28,161 bases of DNA from a candidate division TA06 bacterium (GTDB taxonomy: Bacteria > Ratteibacteria > UBA8468 > MWAK01): NCBI GenBank assembly GCA_022704925.1, contig JAKJFK010000004.1:1-28161 (forward strand). Reading direction: 5' to 3'. The notes under the pieces were generated by a model. The model made no database searches. It worked only from the letters and a program-made list of their open reading frames with translations, and was not told where the DNA came from. Positions 1 through 8,526 of this stretch are shown one piece after another; within the stretch, counting starts at the first letter, position 1; every line of letters starts with the position of its first letter. The position numbers and the translations under genes were made by a program.

Positions 1-453
1 GGCCGCCTCGGCCAGTCGGCCGGCCAGCCGGCGCCGGCTGGTGTCGCGGCTGGAGATGACGCCGAAGCGGGGGCCGTGGTCGCGCAGGTGGCGGACGACC
101 GACTGGGTGTCAATTCCATCCAGGATGAAGAGGCCGTTGGCGCGGGCGAACTCCGGCAGGCCGCTTCGGGCCTGCCAGTTGCTGTAGGTGCAGCTCAGTT
201 CCTTGACCAGGAGCGCCCCGGGCCAGACCCGGCCGGAGAGGTCGTCGGCGGGCACGATGCCGTAGTTGCCGATGTGGGGATAGGTCATCACCGCCAGCTT
301 GCCCGCCAGGGCCGGGTCGGTCAAGATCTCCTGGTAGCCGACCACGCCGGTGTAGAAGACCAGTTCGCCGAAGACCTCTCCCTCGGCGCCGGCCGCGGCA
401 CCCTCCCACCAGGCGCCGTCGTCCAGGAGCAGGATGGCTTTCTTCCTCTTCAT
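1..453 (-). CDS. carA: Carbamoyl-phosphate synthase small subunit, N-terminal part (runs off left edge)
   Basis: Translating the minus strand from the ATG at 453 gives 151 open codons to the window edge with no stop. The product starts [18 protein letters not shown] and carries the CarA N-terminal signature GYQEILTDP, then [11 protein letters not shown], a conserved SNW, and a GID...RHLRDHG...GVIS block, all in the family order. Only the N-terminal domain is present; the class I glutaminase domain (Cys-His-Glu) would lie beyond the edge. CarA supplies ammonia from glutamine to CarB to make carbamoyl phosphate for pyrimidines and arginine in the cytosol. Its ATG overlaps the stop of the upstream purF-like gene as ATGA, so translation is probably coupled and the pair co-transcribed. 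Some positions differ from typical CarA ([10 protein letters not shown] where FNTSMTGYQE is usual), so a divergent paralogue is possible. Confidence 0.88.
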   Translation of the reverse strand, partial: MKRKKAILLLDDGAWWEGAAAGAEGEVFGELVFYTGVVGYQEILTDPALAGKLAVMTYPHIGNYGIVPADDLSGRVWPGALLVKELSCTYSNWQARSGLPEFARANGLFILDGIDTQSVVRHLRDHGPRFGVISSRDTSRRRLAGRLAEAA

Positions 454-1769
454 CGTTTGCTTCCCTTTCCGGCCCAGCAGGCCAGGCAGAGCCGGTGCTT
501 CGGCAGCCCGATGGCCTGGACCAGGTCCTCCAGCGAATTGTAGCTGAGACTGTCGGCGCCGACCCGGCGGCGGATTTCCTCCAGCGCATACTTGCGGGCG
601 GCCAGTTCCCGGTAAGAGCGGGTCGAGATATCGTAGATGCAGGGTGCCATCAGGGGTGGGCAGCCGACCCGGACGTGCACCTCCCGGGCGCCGAAGGACT
701 TGAGTTCGAAGACCTTGTTGCGGATCTGGGTCCCGCGCACGATGGAATCGTCGCAGAGGACGATGCTCTTGCCCTTGACGTTCTCGGCGATCACCGAGAT
801 CTTGATGCGGGCCTCCTCGTCCCGCTCGGCCTTGATCAGCGGCAGGTAGCTGCGGCTGGCGAAGCGGTCGATCAGGAAGACCTCGTCGTAAGGGAGGCCC
901 GATTCCTGGTGGTAACCGAGGGCGTAGCCGATGCCCGAGAAGGGGATGGCGGCCACCTTGTCGGCCTGGACCCGGTCGTGGCGGGCGAGGCTGGCGCCCA
1001 GGTTCTTGCGGGCCCGGACCACCGGCACCCCGTCGATGATCGAGTCCATCGAGGCGATGTAGCCCCACTCGAAGGCGCAGTGGGAGATGTGTTCGGACTC
1101 GATCACCTTGAGGGTCTCGAAGCCGTTCCTGCCCAGGAAGAGGATCTCGCCCGGCCGGACGTCCCGGAGGAGTTCGAAATCGAGCGTGTTGAAGGGGCGC
1201 GATTCGGAGGCGACCGCCAGGGCGCCGTTCTTGCGGCCCAGGACCAGCGGCTTGAAGCCGTGCGGGTCGCGGGCCGCGTAGATGCCCTCCCGGGTGAGCA
1301 GAAGCACGCAGTAGGAGCCGCGCACCTGCCGGGCCAGGGCGGCCAGCCCGTCGGCGAAATCACTGCCCTGGGCGATCAGCTTGCCGAGCAGTTCCACGTG
1401 GTGCTGGGTGGAGAAGGTGTGGCCGTTCTTCTTGAGGTCGTCGGTCAGGCGCTGGGCGTTGATGATGTTGCCGGTGAAGGCGATGGCAAAGGGGCCGAGG
1501 CGGGAGTCCAGCAGCATCGGCTGCCGTTCCTTGAGGCTGACGTGGCCGATGCCGCTCCGGGCCCGCAGTTCATCCAGTTCGGCCGGGGTGAAGGTGTGGC
1601 GGACATAGCCCTTGTGGGTGAAGATGCGCAGGCCGCGCCGCCAGGTGGCCAGGCCGCAGTAGCGCTGGCCGCGGTGCTGGAGTTTGAAGATGCCGTAGTA
1701 GAGTTCGTTGACGCAGGGCTGGTCCGAATAGATGCCGAAGAGTCCGCAATTCTCGTTCAGGCTGAACAT
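450..1769 (-). CDS. purF: PurF-like amidophosphoribosyltransferase with altered glutamine site
   Basis: The 439-aa product resembles B. subtilis-type PurF, which makes 5-phosphoribosylamine from PRPP and glutamine, the first step of purine synthesis. The N-terminus [10 protein letters not shown] fits a 7-residue propeptide before nucleophile Cys8. Probable [4Fe-4S] ligands are Cys231, Cys377, Cys428 and Cys431, and the PRPP loop [10 protein letters not shown] lies near residues 338-347. By alignment from memory, residues that bind glutamine are missing: the Arg of GHVR is Ser78 and the following loop is about 7 residues short, the Asn of NGN is Thr99, and the Asp of SDxE is His124. The PRTase flexible loop is also divergent (DRFASRSYL where NRYVGRTFI is usual). 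The ATG at 1769 has CTCCC (GGGAG on the minus strand) at 1776-1780 as a ribosome site. It could be a true PurF or a paralogue with a changed substrate; family membership is secure, exact function is not. Confidence 0.85.
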   Translation of the reverse strand: MFSLNENCGLFGIYSDQPCVNELYYGIFKLQHRGQRYCGLATWRRGLRIFTHKGYVRHTFTPAELDELRARSGIGHVSLKERQPMLLDSRLGPFAIAFTGNIINAQRLTDDLKKNGHTFSTQHHVELLGKLIAQGSDFADGLAALARQVRGSYCVLLLTREGIYAARDPHGFKPLVLGRKNGALAVASESRPFNTLDFELLRDVRPGEILFLGRNGFETLKVIESEHISHCAFEWGYIASMDSIIDGVPVVRARKNLGASLARHDRVQADKVAAIPFSGIGYALGYHQESGLPYDEVFLIDRFASRSYLPLIKAERDEEARIKISVIAENVKGKSIVLCDDSIVRGTQIRNKVFELKSFGAREVHVRVGCPPLMAPCIYDISTRSYRELAARKYALEEIRRRVGADSLSYNSLEDLVQAIGLPKHRLCLACWAGKGSKR

Positions 1770-1830
1770 TAATGGCTCCCGAGTTTGTCCACCGGACTGC
1801 TGAGGGGAAAGGGAGGGGGATTGAGCAGAA

Positions 1831-1839
1831 ATTATACCA
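1831..1839 (-). promoter_or_regulatory. Extended -10 promoter for purF-carA
   Basis: The minus strand reads TGGTATAAT, a perfect extended -10 (TGn plus TATAAT), in a short AT-rich patch between nagZ and purF. No good -35 is seen, as expected for extended -10 promoters. A start near 1824 would leave a leader of about 55 nt before the purF ATG. It suggests that purF-carA need not depend on nagZ transcription. Confidence 0.5.
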
Positions 1840-1868
1840 TAAAAGAGGGTGGTTCGGCGGTTCGGGAT

Positions 1869-2954
1869 TCAGCGCAGCCGGCTTTTAAACCGGAGGACGC
1901 GCTGGTAGGACTGGTCGATCCGTTCCGGGCTGAGGCGCCCCGCGCGGACGGCCGCCAGGATGGCCCGGCCGGCCCGGGCGGGCGCTTCGCGGTCCGGGGT
2001 GAAGTAATTGGCGAAGAGCAGAATGTCGCTGCCGGCATCAAGCGCCCGCACCACCGCCTCCTCGAAGGAGTAAAGACGGCTGACCGCACCCATCTGGAGA
2101 TCATCGGTGATGATGACGCCCCGGAAACCGAGTTTTCCCCGCAGGTTTTCCTTGAGATGGCGGGTGGAGAGGGAGGCGGGCCAGTCGGGATCGACGCCGG
2201 CCTGGATGACATGGGCGGTCAGGACTGCGTCGGCCAGGCCGGCCCGGATGAGGCGGCGGTAGGGTTCCAGCTCGGCCGCCGTCCAGGTGGCGGTGACGTC
2301 GGTCAGCCCCAGATGGCTGTCTTCGGCGGCGCTGCCGTGGCCGGGATAATGCTTGAGGGCGGTCAACAGGCCGGCGCGGCGGTGCGCCCGGATGAAAGCG
2401 GACGCGTACCGGACAACCGTGGCCGGGTCGGCGGCGAAGGCCCGTTCCTTGCGGCCGATGGCCGGCGAGTCGGGATTGATATTCAGATCGACTACCGGCG
2501 CCAGGTTGAGGTTGAACCCGATTTCTTTCAGGAGACGGGCCATTTCGAGATAGACGCCGCCGGCGGCCGCCGGGGTCAGTTCCCGGGCCGCCCGCCGGGC
2601 GGAGGGGAAGTCCCGGAAGCCGCGTTTCGCGTTGAGACGGCCGACCGGACCGCCCTCCTGATCAATGGCCAGCAGCAGCGGCCGGGGCACGGGTTGGGCC
2701 TTGATTTCGGCCACCAGACGGCGCAGGTGGTCCGGTTCGCCGAGGTTGCGGGGAAGGAAGAGGAGACCGCCGATTTCGCCGCGGCTCAACTGCTGCCGAA
2801 GCCGGGTGTCAAGTTCGGAAAAGTCGCGTCCTTCGAAGCCGACCATGATCAACTGGCCGATCTTTTCTTCCAGCGTGGCGGCGCCGGCCGGCCGGCCGGC
2901 CAGCAGAGCGGCGGCCAGCAACAGAAATTCCAGGAACCTGATCCGGGTTTTCAT
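1869..2954 (-). CDS. nagZ: Exported beta-N-acetylhexosaminidase, glycoside hydrolase family 3
   Basis: The 361-aa product matches NagZ-type GH3 enzymes, which remove terminal beta-GlcNAc from muropeptides or chitooligosaccharides. Visible landmarks are the N-terminal KIGQLIMVGFEG, the IDQEGG strand (98-102), KHYPGHG (201-207), the Asp212-His214 dyad in EDSHLGL, and the nucleophile Asp284 in ITDDLQMGA. These are the expected catalytic elements in the expected order and the length is normal for a single-domain NagZ. The first 26 residues (MKTRIRF, then a hydrophobic run ending AGAA) form a signal peptide without a lipobox, so the enzyme is probably periplasmic or secreted rather than cytosolic as in enterobacteria. 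It lies 99 bp upstream of purF on the same strand, with a separate promoter candidate between them, and is divergent to the 3080 gene. The ribosome site is weak. Confidence 0.92.
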   Translation of the reverse strand: MKTRIRFLEFLLLAAALLAGRPAGAATLEEKIGQLIMVGFEGRDFSELDTRLRQQLSRGEIGGLLFLPRNLGEPDHLRRLVAEIKAQPVPRPLLLAIDQEGGPVGRLNAKRGFRDFPSARRAARELTPAAAGGVYLEMARLLKEIGFNLNLAPVVDLNINPDSPAIGRKERAFAADPATVVRYASAFIRAHRRAGLLTALKHYPGHGSAAEDSHLGLTDVTATWTAAELEPYRRLIRAGLADAVLTAHVIQAGVDPDWPASLSTRHLKENLRGKLGFRGVIITDDLQMGAVSRLYSFEEAVVRALDAGSDILLFANYFTPDREAPARAGRAILAAVRAGRLSPERIDQSYQRVLRFKSRLR

Positions 2955-3017
2955 CCATTTTACCGGTTATGTTTTTGCGGCGCGGTTCTTCAAGGACGCC
3001 GGCGGCGAAACGGAAAT

Positions 3018-3026
3018 ATGATAGCA
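3018..3026 (-). promoter_or_regulatory. Possible extended -10 promoter for nagZ
   Basis: The minus strand reads TGCTATCAT, an extended -10 with one mismatch to TATAAT, inside the 125-bp divergent spacer between nagZ and the 3080 gene. A start near 3011 would give a leader of about 57 nt, close to that proposed for purF. No convincing -35 is present. Confidence 0.35.
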
Positions 3027-3043
3027 TACCCTGGCCGTTTCCA

Positions 3044-3071
3044 TTGACTTATTTAACCGCCGGTGTAAAAT
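3044..3071 (+). promoter_or_regulatory. Sigma-70-like promoter abutting the 3080 start codon
   Basis: TTGACT at 3044-3049 and TAAAAT at 3066-3071 are separated by 16 bp; each differs from consensus at one position. Transcription would start near 3078, about 2 nt before the ATG at 3080, leaving no room for a Shine-Dalgarno sequence, and none is seen. This predicts a leaderless or near-leaderless mRNA. Confidence 0.5.
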
Positions 3072-3079
3072 ATCTGGAT

Positions 3080-6000
3080 ATGAACATCAAAAAATCCGTT
3101 CAAATGGTTTTCTCGATGGCCGTCTTGTTTGGCGCGGGTTTAAATCCGCTCTGGGCCGGCTCGATTTCAGGCACGGTTTCCTACGGGGGCGGCGGCACGG
3201 GGAATGTGCTGATCGGCGCCTTCGACAATGCCGCCTTCTTGGGTGACCCGGCCGGCTTCGCGGTGGTGACGACGCCGCTGCCAAAGGCATACAGCATCAC
3301 CAACCTTCCCAACGGCAGCTATTATCTGGGCGCCTTCCTGGACCTCAACGGGGATAACCAGCGGCAGGCGGAGGAGCCCTCCGGATACTACGCCGGCAAC
3401 CCGGTGGCGGTGACCGCGCTCGCCCCCAACCCGACCGGCCGGAACCTCACCCTTACCGTTCCGGCGCTCCAGGAGGAGTACCGGTTCCATTCGCTCTTAT
3501 TCGGCCCTGACGATGAGAACGGCTTCCAGCGCGGCCGGGTCCGGTTGTACAACAACGGGCAGGCCGCGGTCGAGTTCGAAGGGGAGTCCGGCCTGACCGC
3601 CAGCTGGAGCCGGGACGGGCACGGTTTTACCACCTTTCTTTCCGAGTCGGACGGGGAGGTCGATACCCAGTTATTTTACGGGGCGGGCGATTTCATGATC
3701 ACCGCCAGTGGCGGCATCGCCCAGGACGGGCCGGATCCGGCCAGCCGACTCTACGAGGCCCAACTGATGGTCGCGGTGCGGAAGCAGGCGGTGACTTACA
3801 GCGCGGTCGACCTGGCCGGCGAGTACAACCTGGTGGAGATGGAATGCGGCGGCGCGCACGGCAACAGCTGGGTCCGGGGCGTGGTTTCGGTGGATGGCGA
3901 CGGCAACCTGACCTTTGACCTGGTTGACTCCGACGGCCAGGCGCACCAGGGCGGCTTCGGACCGCTGGCCATCAGCGCCGATGGGATCATCACCGCGGAC
4001 GGCCAGCCCGATTTCAAGGGAGTGATGTCGCCGGAGAAGAGGGCGGTGCTGGCCACCATGACCAGCCGCCCGGGCGTTTACAGCCTCCAGATGCTGGCCC
4101 GCCGGTCGAACGGTTTGAATGGCGCCAGCCTGCCGGGCGGCTACACCTTCTTCGAAGCCACCGTCTCCGACAGCCACAGCCAGGTCGAGGCCCGGCTGGG
4201 CACCCTGGAGGTGGAGGCCGATCTCGACTACCGGGTCCTGGAGTGGTGCCGGATGAAGTACGACTCGCTCCTTTACCACCAGGGGCGATTCGCCTTCGTG
4301 CCGGAGCAGCCGGGCGTCTTTGCGCCGGTCTCCAATCCTTACCTGGCCGCCTTCGGCGGACTGGAGGTCGGGTCCGGGGTCAAGCTGCTGGCCTCCAGCC
4401 GGCTGGGACCGGCCGGCGGTTACGCGGTCGCCATCGGTCTTTCGGGGCCGGATTATGCGGCCGACCGGACGGCCATCGCCGCCCTGACCACCAACTTCGT
4501 CGCCCAGTACAACTCCAACCCGGCCAACATCGGGCCATTCTTCGACAACGACTTCTATTTCAGGGGGATGAACAAGGCCGCCGCGGTTGCGGATATGCTG
4601 CCGGAGGCGGGCGAGGATCCCTACGTGGTCGTCAGCGGGTTGGAAAACATCATCCTCCGGGACCGGGCGCTGACCTTTTTCCATTTGCAGATGCGTGACG
4701 GCGGCGCGGCCGGGCCAGTGATCGAAGAGGGTGACGAGGCCTACGATTACCTTAACTACCTGAGGCACAACGGCTCGGCCTGGCTCTTCTTCGGAAACCA
4801 GTCCCGCAGCGGTCCGCCCCAGGCCGCCGCCATTAACTGGAGCCGGTCGGAGACATCGAACGGCGGCCGGGTCCAGTTCGAGGTGGAATCAGACGGGTTT
4901 GTCATCAACGATTGCCAGGTGGCCGGGCCCGGGGTGACCGACCCGGTCCAGTTCAATTACTGGTCGGACCAGGAGGAGGGCTACAGCCAGGCCTCCGGTC
5001 AACTGGAGGATTTCACGCCGCCCCTGGGCGCGGTCTACACCTTCCGGGTCGCTTACGACAACAGGGTCGAACTAATCCAGGACAGCGTCGAGAGCCTTTT
5101 CACGACCGCGCCCCGGGTGACTGCGCCGGCCGATGGCGTCATCCTGGCCGATACTTCCGGAAACCGGCGGCCGGACTTTGCCTGGACGATGGAGACCGAC
5201 GGCGAACCGCAGGCCACCAGCTATAAAATCTGGCTGGAACGGACCGGCCAGGACTGGCAGCGCTTCTTCGATTTCTACGACCTTCCCTTAAGCCGTTTCC
5301 TGGTTTCCGGGAGCAATTACCGGGCGGCCTATGCCGATTACCAGGAGGAGCTGCCGGACGGGGTAAGCGAACTGTCGCCGGGCAACTACTCCTTCCGGGT
5401 CAATCTTTACGACCGGTTCAATAACGGGGCCGAGGGGATCTCCGATTTCGGAATCGGGCAGGGGCGCCTTTCGATCCGTTCCCAATACTGGAACTGCCAG
5501 CCGGCGCCGGGTGATTATTTCTATAATTACAACACGCCGGTGAATGCCCGGGCCGACGCCGTGGTTGATCTTGGCGGCTACACGCGGGCGGCCTGCACCG
5601 GCTGGACCGGCTCCGGGGCGGTGGCCGCCCAGGGGTTCGAGAATGAGGTCAATTTCAATCTGACCGCCAACTCGACCCTGGAATGGCACTGGTCCGTCCA
5701 GCACTGGCTGAGCAAGAGCGTTAACGGGATCGGCTGCGACGTGCTGGGCGCCGACACCTGGATTGAGGCCGGGAGCCGCGCGACGGTCACGGCGGTGGCC
5801 GGAGCGGGCTGGTTTTTCGATCACTGGGTGATTGACGGCGTCGATCGGACCGACCTTGACACGCCGGTTTTGAGCCTGACCGTCGACAACCCGGTCCAGG
5901 TCCACGCGATCTTCGAGGAATTGTGGCCGCTGGACATCGAGATTTCGCCGGCCGGTTTCGGGAGCGTCAGTCTGGAGCCGGCCCCGGCCGCGGCGCCGAA

Positions 6001-6625
6001 TTTTTACCCGGCCGGGCAACTGGTTAACCTGACCGCCCGGCCGAATGGCGGGTATGCCTTCCAGGGCTGGAACGGAGTTGACACCGTCTCCGGCAGCACC
6101 GCCCAGGTGACGGTTGGCTGGGGCGGCCGGTCGGTGACGGCCTTCTTCAATAACGGCCCCTGGCTGACGGTTTCGGACACGGCGCTGGTCTTCACCGGCG
6201 ACCCGCAGGCCTTGAGTCTGACCCTGACCAACACCGGCGGCGAAAACCTGGGCTGGGAGGCCGCCGAGGCTATTCCCTGGCTGGGCCTTTCCAAGACGGC
6301 CGGCGCCCTCGCCAAGGACGGCGGTTCGGAGATTATCACGCTGACCCGCACCGGCGGCGCGGCCGGCAGCCGGGGCGTGGTTACTTTCCAGCAGCCCGCC
6401 GGTTCCTTCCAGTCGCCCATCGAGGTCACGGTTGTGATTCCCGCGCCGGGCGACCTCAACTTCGACCTGACGGTTGACCTGGCCGACGCCGAACTGGCCT
6501 TGCGGATACTGGTTGACCCGGAGAGTTACAGCGAGGCCCAGCGGCAGGCCGCCGACCTGGACGGCAGCGGCGCGGTGGATATCGAGGACGTGGTGGCGGT
6601 ATACCGGCTGCTGCTGGGGATTTGA
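3080..6625 (+). CDS. Secreted modular protein with C-terminal dockerin, 1181 aa
   Basis: The frame opens upstream at 2969, but the ATG at 3080 is chosen because it starts a clear signal peptide (MNIKKSVQ, a hydrophobic run, cleavage after LWA near residue 26). After it comes a carboxypeptidase-regulatory/prealbumin-like domain (about 28-130, ISGTVSY...LPNGSYYLGAFLD). Residues 132-680 are a region I do not recognise. Then follow an Fn3-like stretch (about 680-790), two InlB/divergent-repeat-like modules (about 800-1024, with DHWVIDG and FQGWNG), a BACON-like domain (about 1027-1119, WLGLSKTAG), and a dockerin type I module (1124-1181) with Ca loops DLNFDLTVDLAD and DLDGSGAVDIED. It is probably extracellular; no catalytic motif was seen. 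It converges on the protease gene with an 18-bp gap and no visible terminator. Function unknown; secretion and dockerin are well supported. Confidence 0.9.
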   Translation: MNIKKSVQMVFSMAVLFGAGLNPLWAGSISGTVSYGGGGTGNVLIGAFDNAAFLGDPAGFAVVTTPLPKAYSITNLPNGSYYLGAFLDLNGDNQRQAEEPSGYYAGNPVAVTALAPNPTGRNLTLTVPALQEEYRFHSLLFGPDDENGFQRGRVRLYNNGQAAVEFEGESGLTASWSRDGHGFTTFLSESDGEVDTQLFYGAGDFMITASGGIAQDGPDPASRLYEAQLMVAVRKQAVTYSAVDLAGEYNLVEMECGGAHGNSWVRGVVSVDGDGNLTFDLVDSDGQAHQGGFGPLAISADGIITADGQPDFKGVMSPEKRAVLATMTSRPGVYSLQMLARRSNGLNGASLPGGYTFFEATVSDSHSQVEARLGTLEVEADLDYRVLEWCRMKYDSLLYHQGRFAFVPEQPGVFAPVSNPYLAAFGGLEVGSGVKLLASSRLGPAGGYAVAIGLSGPDYAADRTAIAALTTNFVAQYNSNPANIGPFFDNDFYFRGMNKAAAVADMLPEAGEDPYVVVSGLENIILRDRALTFFHLQMRDGGAAGPVIEEGDEAYDYLNYLRHNGSAWLFFGNQSRSGPPQAAAINWSRSETSNGGRVQFEVESDGFVINDCQVAGPGVTDPVQFNYWSDQEEGYSQASGQLEDFTPPLGAVYTFRVAYDNRVELIQDSVESLFTTAPRVTAPADGVILADTSGNRRPDFAWTMETDGEPQATSYKIWLERTGQDWQRFFDFYDLPLSRFLVSGSNYRAAYADYQEELPDGVSELSPGNYSFRVNLYDRFNNGAEGISDFGIGQGRLSIRSQYWNCQPAPGDYFYNYNTPVNARADAVVDLGGYTRAACTGWTGSGAVAAQGFENEVNFNLTANSTLEWHWSVQHWLSKSVNGIGCDVLGADTWIEAGSRATVTAVAGAGWFFDHWVIDGVDRTDLDTPVLSLTVDNPVQVHAIFEELWPLDIEISPAGFGSVSLEPAPAAAPNFYPAGQLVNLTARPNGGYAFQGWNGVDTVSGSTAQVTVGWGGRSVTAFFNNGPWLTVSDTALVFTGDPQALSLTLTNTGGENLGWEAAEAIPWLGLSKTAGALAKDGGSEIITLTRTGGAAGSRGVVTFQQPAGSFQSPIEVTVVIPAPGDLNFDLTVDLADAELALRILVDPESYSEAQRQAADLDGSGAVDIEDVVAVYRLLLGI

Positions 6626-6643
6626 GAAGGTTGGCGCCGTTTT

Positions 6644-8515
6644 TCAGTACCCGCCGCCGATCCGGCCGACCAGGGCGGCCAGGTCCCGGGCGGTCACCTG
6701 GCCGTCCTCATCCAGGTCGGCGGCCGTCCGGTCACCTTCGGCGGGCAGGCCGAGGCTCATCCGCAGGACCGCCAGCGCGTCGGCCAGGTCGAGTTTTCCG
6801 TCCCGGTTGACGTCACCCTTCAGGAAGAGGTCGAGCGCCTGGCGCAGGTTCAGCCGGCCGCCGCTGATCAGTTTCCCGCTCAGGCCGGCCGGCTTGTCCA
6901 CCCCCGAAATTATCCTTTCCCGCCAGCGTCCGGCCGGTTCGTCCGGGTACCGGGCGGCCACCAGGGCGACCGCGCCGGCCACGAAGGGCGTCGCCATCGA
7001 GGTCCCGTCCCGGGAGGAGTAGGCGGAACTCTTGCTGTAGGTGACCATGGTGAGCGGGTTGCCGAGGGCCCGGATCCGCTCGCCGTCCTCCCGGGTGATG
7101 AAGACGGCCGGCACCCAGTCGCCGGGCGACCCCAGGGTCCCCAGGATCAGGCCGCCGTCCGGGTCGCCGGTCGGGATGTTGTTGTAGATGACGACCGCGG
7201 CCGCGCCGGCGGCTTGGGCGTTGGCGGTCTTCTCGGAGAAGTAGAGGGTGCCGCGCTGGATGAGGGCGAGGTTGCCGGAGACCTGGGGCGGGAAATCGCC
7301 CGGGTTGCCGATGCCGCAGTAGTAGATGGGACGGGTGATGCCGTCGGTGTATCCGGAGTACTCAAGCCCCTCGGCCTCGCTGGTGACGCCGCCGGCGGTG
7401 ACCGCGGCGGCCATCGGCACCGTCGAAAGGATGTTGACGCCGGGCGCGGCCAGGTGAACCGAGGCCGCCCCGTAATTTGAGAAGCTGGCCAGGCTGTCGG
7501 CGGCGGTGGAAGCGGCCACCGCGATGATGTTGGGCAGATTGTAGGAGGCCGGGTAGACCGGTCGGGTATCGTTGTTCCGCCCCTGGTTGCCGGCGGCGGC
7601 GCAGAAGATGATGCCGGCCTCGCCCGCCAGTTCGATGGCCTGGGAGAGGAAGTCGCCGTCATACCCGGCGCTGTCGCCCAGCGAGGCGTTGATGGCCGCA
7701 ATGTTGACGCCGAAGCGCCGCTTCATCAGGGCCGCGTACTCGATGGCCTCGATGAGGTCGGAATCGTAGAAGTAGCCGTCGGGGCGCATGCTCTTCAACG
7801 GCAGGATCGAGGCCCGCCAGTTTACTCCCGCCACGCCCAGCCCGTTGTTGCCGATCGCGGCGGCGATGCCGGAGAGGTGGGTGCCGTGGCCGTCGATATC
7901 CATCGGGTCGTTGTCATTGGCGCCCCGGCTGGTGGCCGCGAAATCGTAACCCTGGAAGTCGTCCACGTAGCCGTTCCCGTCGTCGTCGACCCCGTCCACG
8001 CCTTCCCACTCGGCCCGATTCTTCCAGATGTTGGCCGCCAGGTCAGGGTGCAGGTAATCGACGCCGCTGTCCATGATGGCGATGACGACCCGGGAATCGC
8101 CGGCGGTGATGTCCCAGGCGGCCGGGGCGCTGATGGCGGGCAGGGCCCATTGCTGCGGGTAACGGGGATCGTCGGGTACCTGGAGCGGCCGGCGCCGGTA
8201 ATTAAGCTGGACGCGCTCCACCCGCGGGTCGGCCGCCAGGCGGGCCAGGGTCGAGGCGTCCGCCCGAGCGCCCTTCAGGTGCTGGAAAATCTGGCCGCGC
8301 CTTTCCGAAAGGGCCCTGAAGCGTCCGACGATTTCAAACCGTTGACTCGAAACCGCCGCCCGGGCTTCGGTTTCCGAGATGCCCGGACGGAAACGGACCA
8401 GGAACTCATCGGCGGCGTAACCGGCGGCCGGATCGTCGGCGGCGGCCGGACCGGCGGCCAGGAGAGCGGCCAGGAGAGCCGGAAGCAGAAGCCGGTTGAA
8501 TTTCAGGTATAGCAT
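6644..8515 (-). CDS. Subtilisin-like serine protease (S8) with PA insert and C-terminal dockerin
   Basis: The 623-aa secreted protease has a signal peptide (1-26), a fervidolysin/I9-like propeptide (about 30-105, EFLVRFRPG), and an S8 catalytic domain with Asp149 (IMDSGVD), His210 (DGHGTH), oxyanion Asn310 (AAAGNQG) and Ser506 (DGTSMATPFVAG). All catalytic residues are present, so activity is expected. A protease-associated (PA) domain is inserted near 395-495 (LALIQRGTLYFSEK, AAAVVIYNN), between the Asn and Ser blocks as in lactocepin-like subtilases. The C-terminus (567-623) is a textbook dockerin with loops DVNRDGKLDLAD and DLDEDGQVTARD. It should be exported and either docked to a cohesin or released. 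The ATG at 8515 gives the signal peptide; GAAGGA lies only about 3 nt upstream. It lies downstream of the giant gene on the same strand, beyond a strong terminator, so it is probably separately transcribed. Confidence 0.94.
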   Translation of the reverse strand: MLYLKFNRLLLPALLAALLAAGPAAADDPAAGYAADEFLVRFRPGISETEARAAVSSQRFEIVGRFRALSERRGQIFQHLKGARADASTLARLAADPRVERVQLNYRRRPLQVPDDPRYPQQWALPAISAPAAWDITAGDSRVVIAIMDSGVDYLHPDLAANIWKNRAEWEGVDGVDDDGNGYVDDFQGYDFAATSRGANDNDPMDIDGHGTHLSGIAAAIGNNGLGVAGVNWRASILPLKSMRPDGYFYDSDLIEAIEYAALMKRRFGVNIAAINASLGDSAGYDGDFLSQAIELAGEAGIIFCAAAGNQGRNNDTRPVYPASYNLPNIIAVAASTAADSLASFSNYGAASVHLAAPGVNILSTVPMAAAVTAGGVTSEAEGLEYSGYTDGITRPIYYCGIGNPGDFPPQVSGNLALIQRGTLYFSEKTANAQAAGAAAVVIYNNIPTGDPDGGLILGTLGSPGDWVPAVFITREDGERIRALGNPLTMVTYSKSSAYSSRDGTSMATPFVAGAVALVAARYPDEPAGRWRERIISGVDKPAGLSGKLISGGRLNLRQALDLFLKGDVNRDGKLDLADALAVLRMSLGLPAEGDRTAADLDEDGQVTARDLAALVGRIGGGY

Positions 8516-8526
8516 ATATCCTTCAG

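Noticed and set aside
495-1772. 425-codon plus-strand frame opposite purF
   Set aside because: Antisense mirror of a well-supported PurF-family gene, biased composition, no recognisable motif.
2969-3079. Upstream start at 2969 for the 1181-aa protein
   Set aside because: It would put 37 non-signal residues in front of an evident signal peptide and lies upstream of the likely promoter.
6600-6660. Terminator between the convergent 3080 and protease genes
   Set aside because: The 18-bp gap has a short T run (CGTTTTTC) but no stable stem preceding it on either strand.
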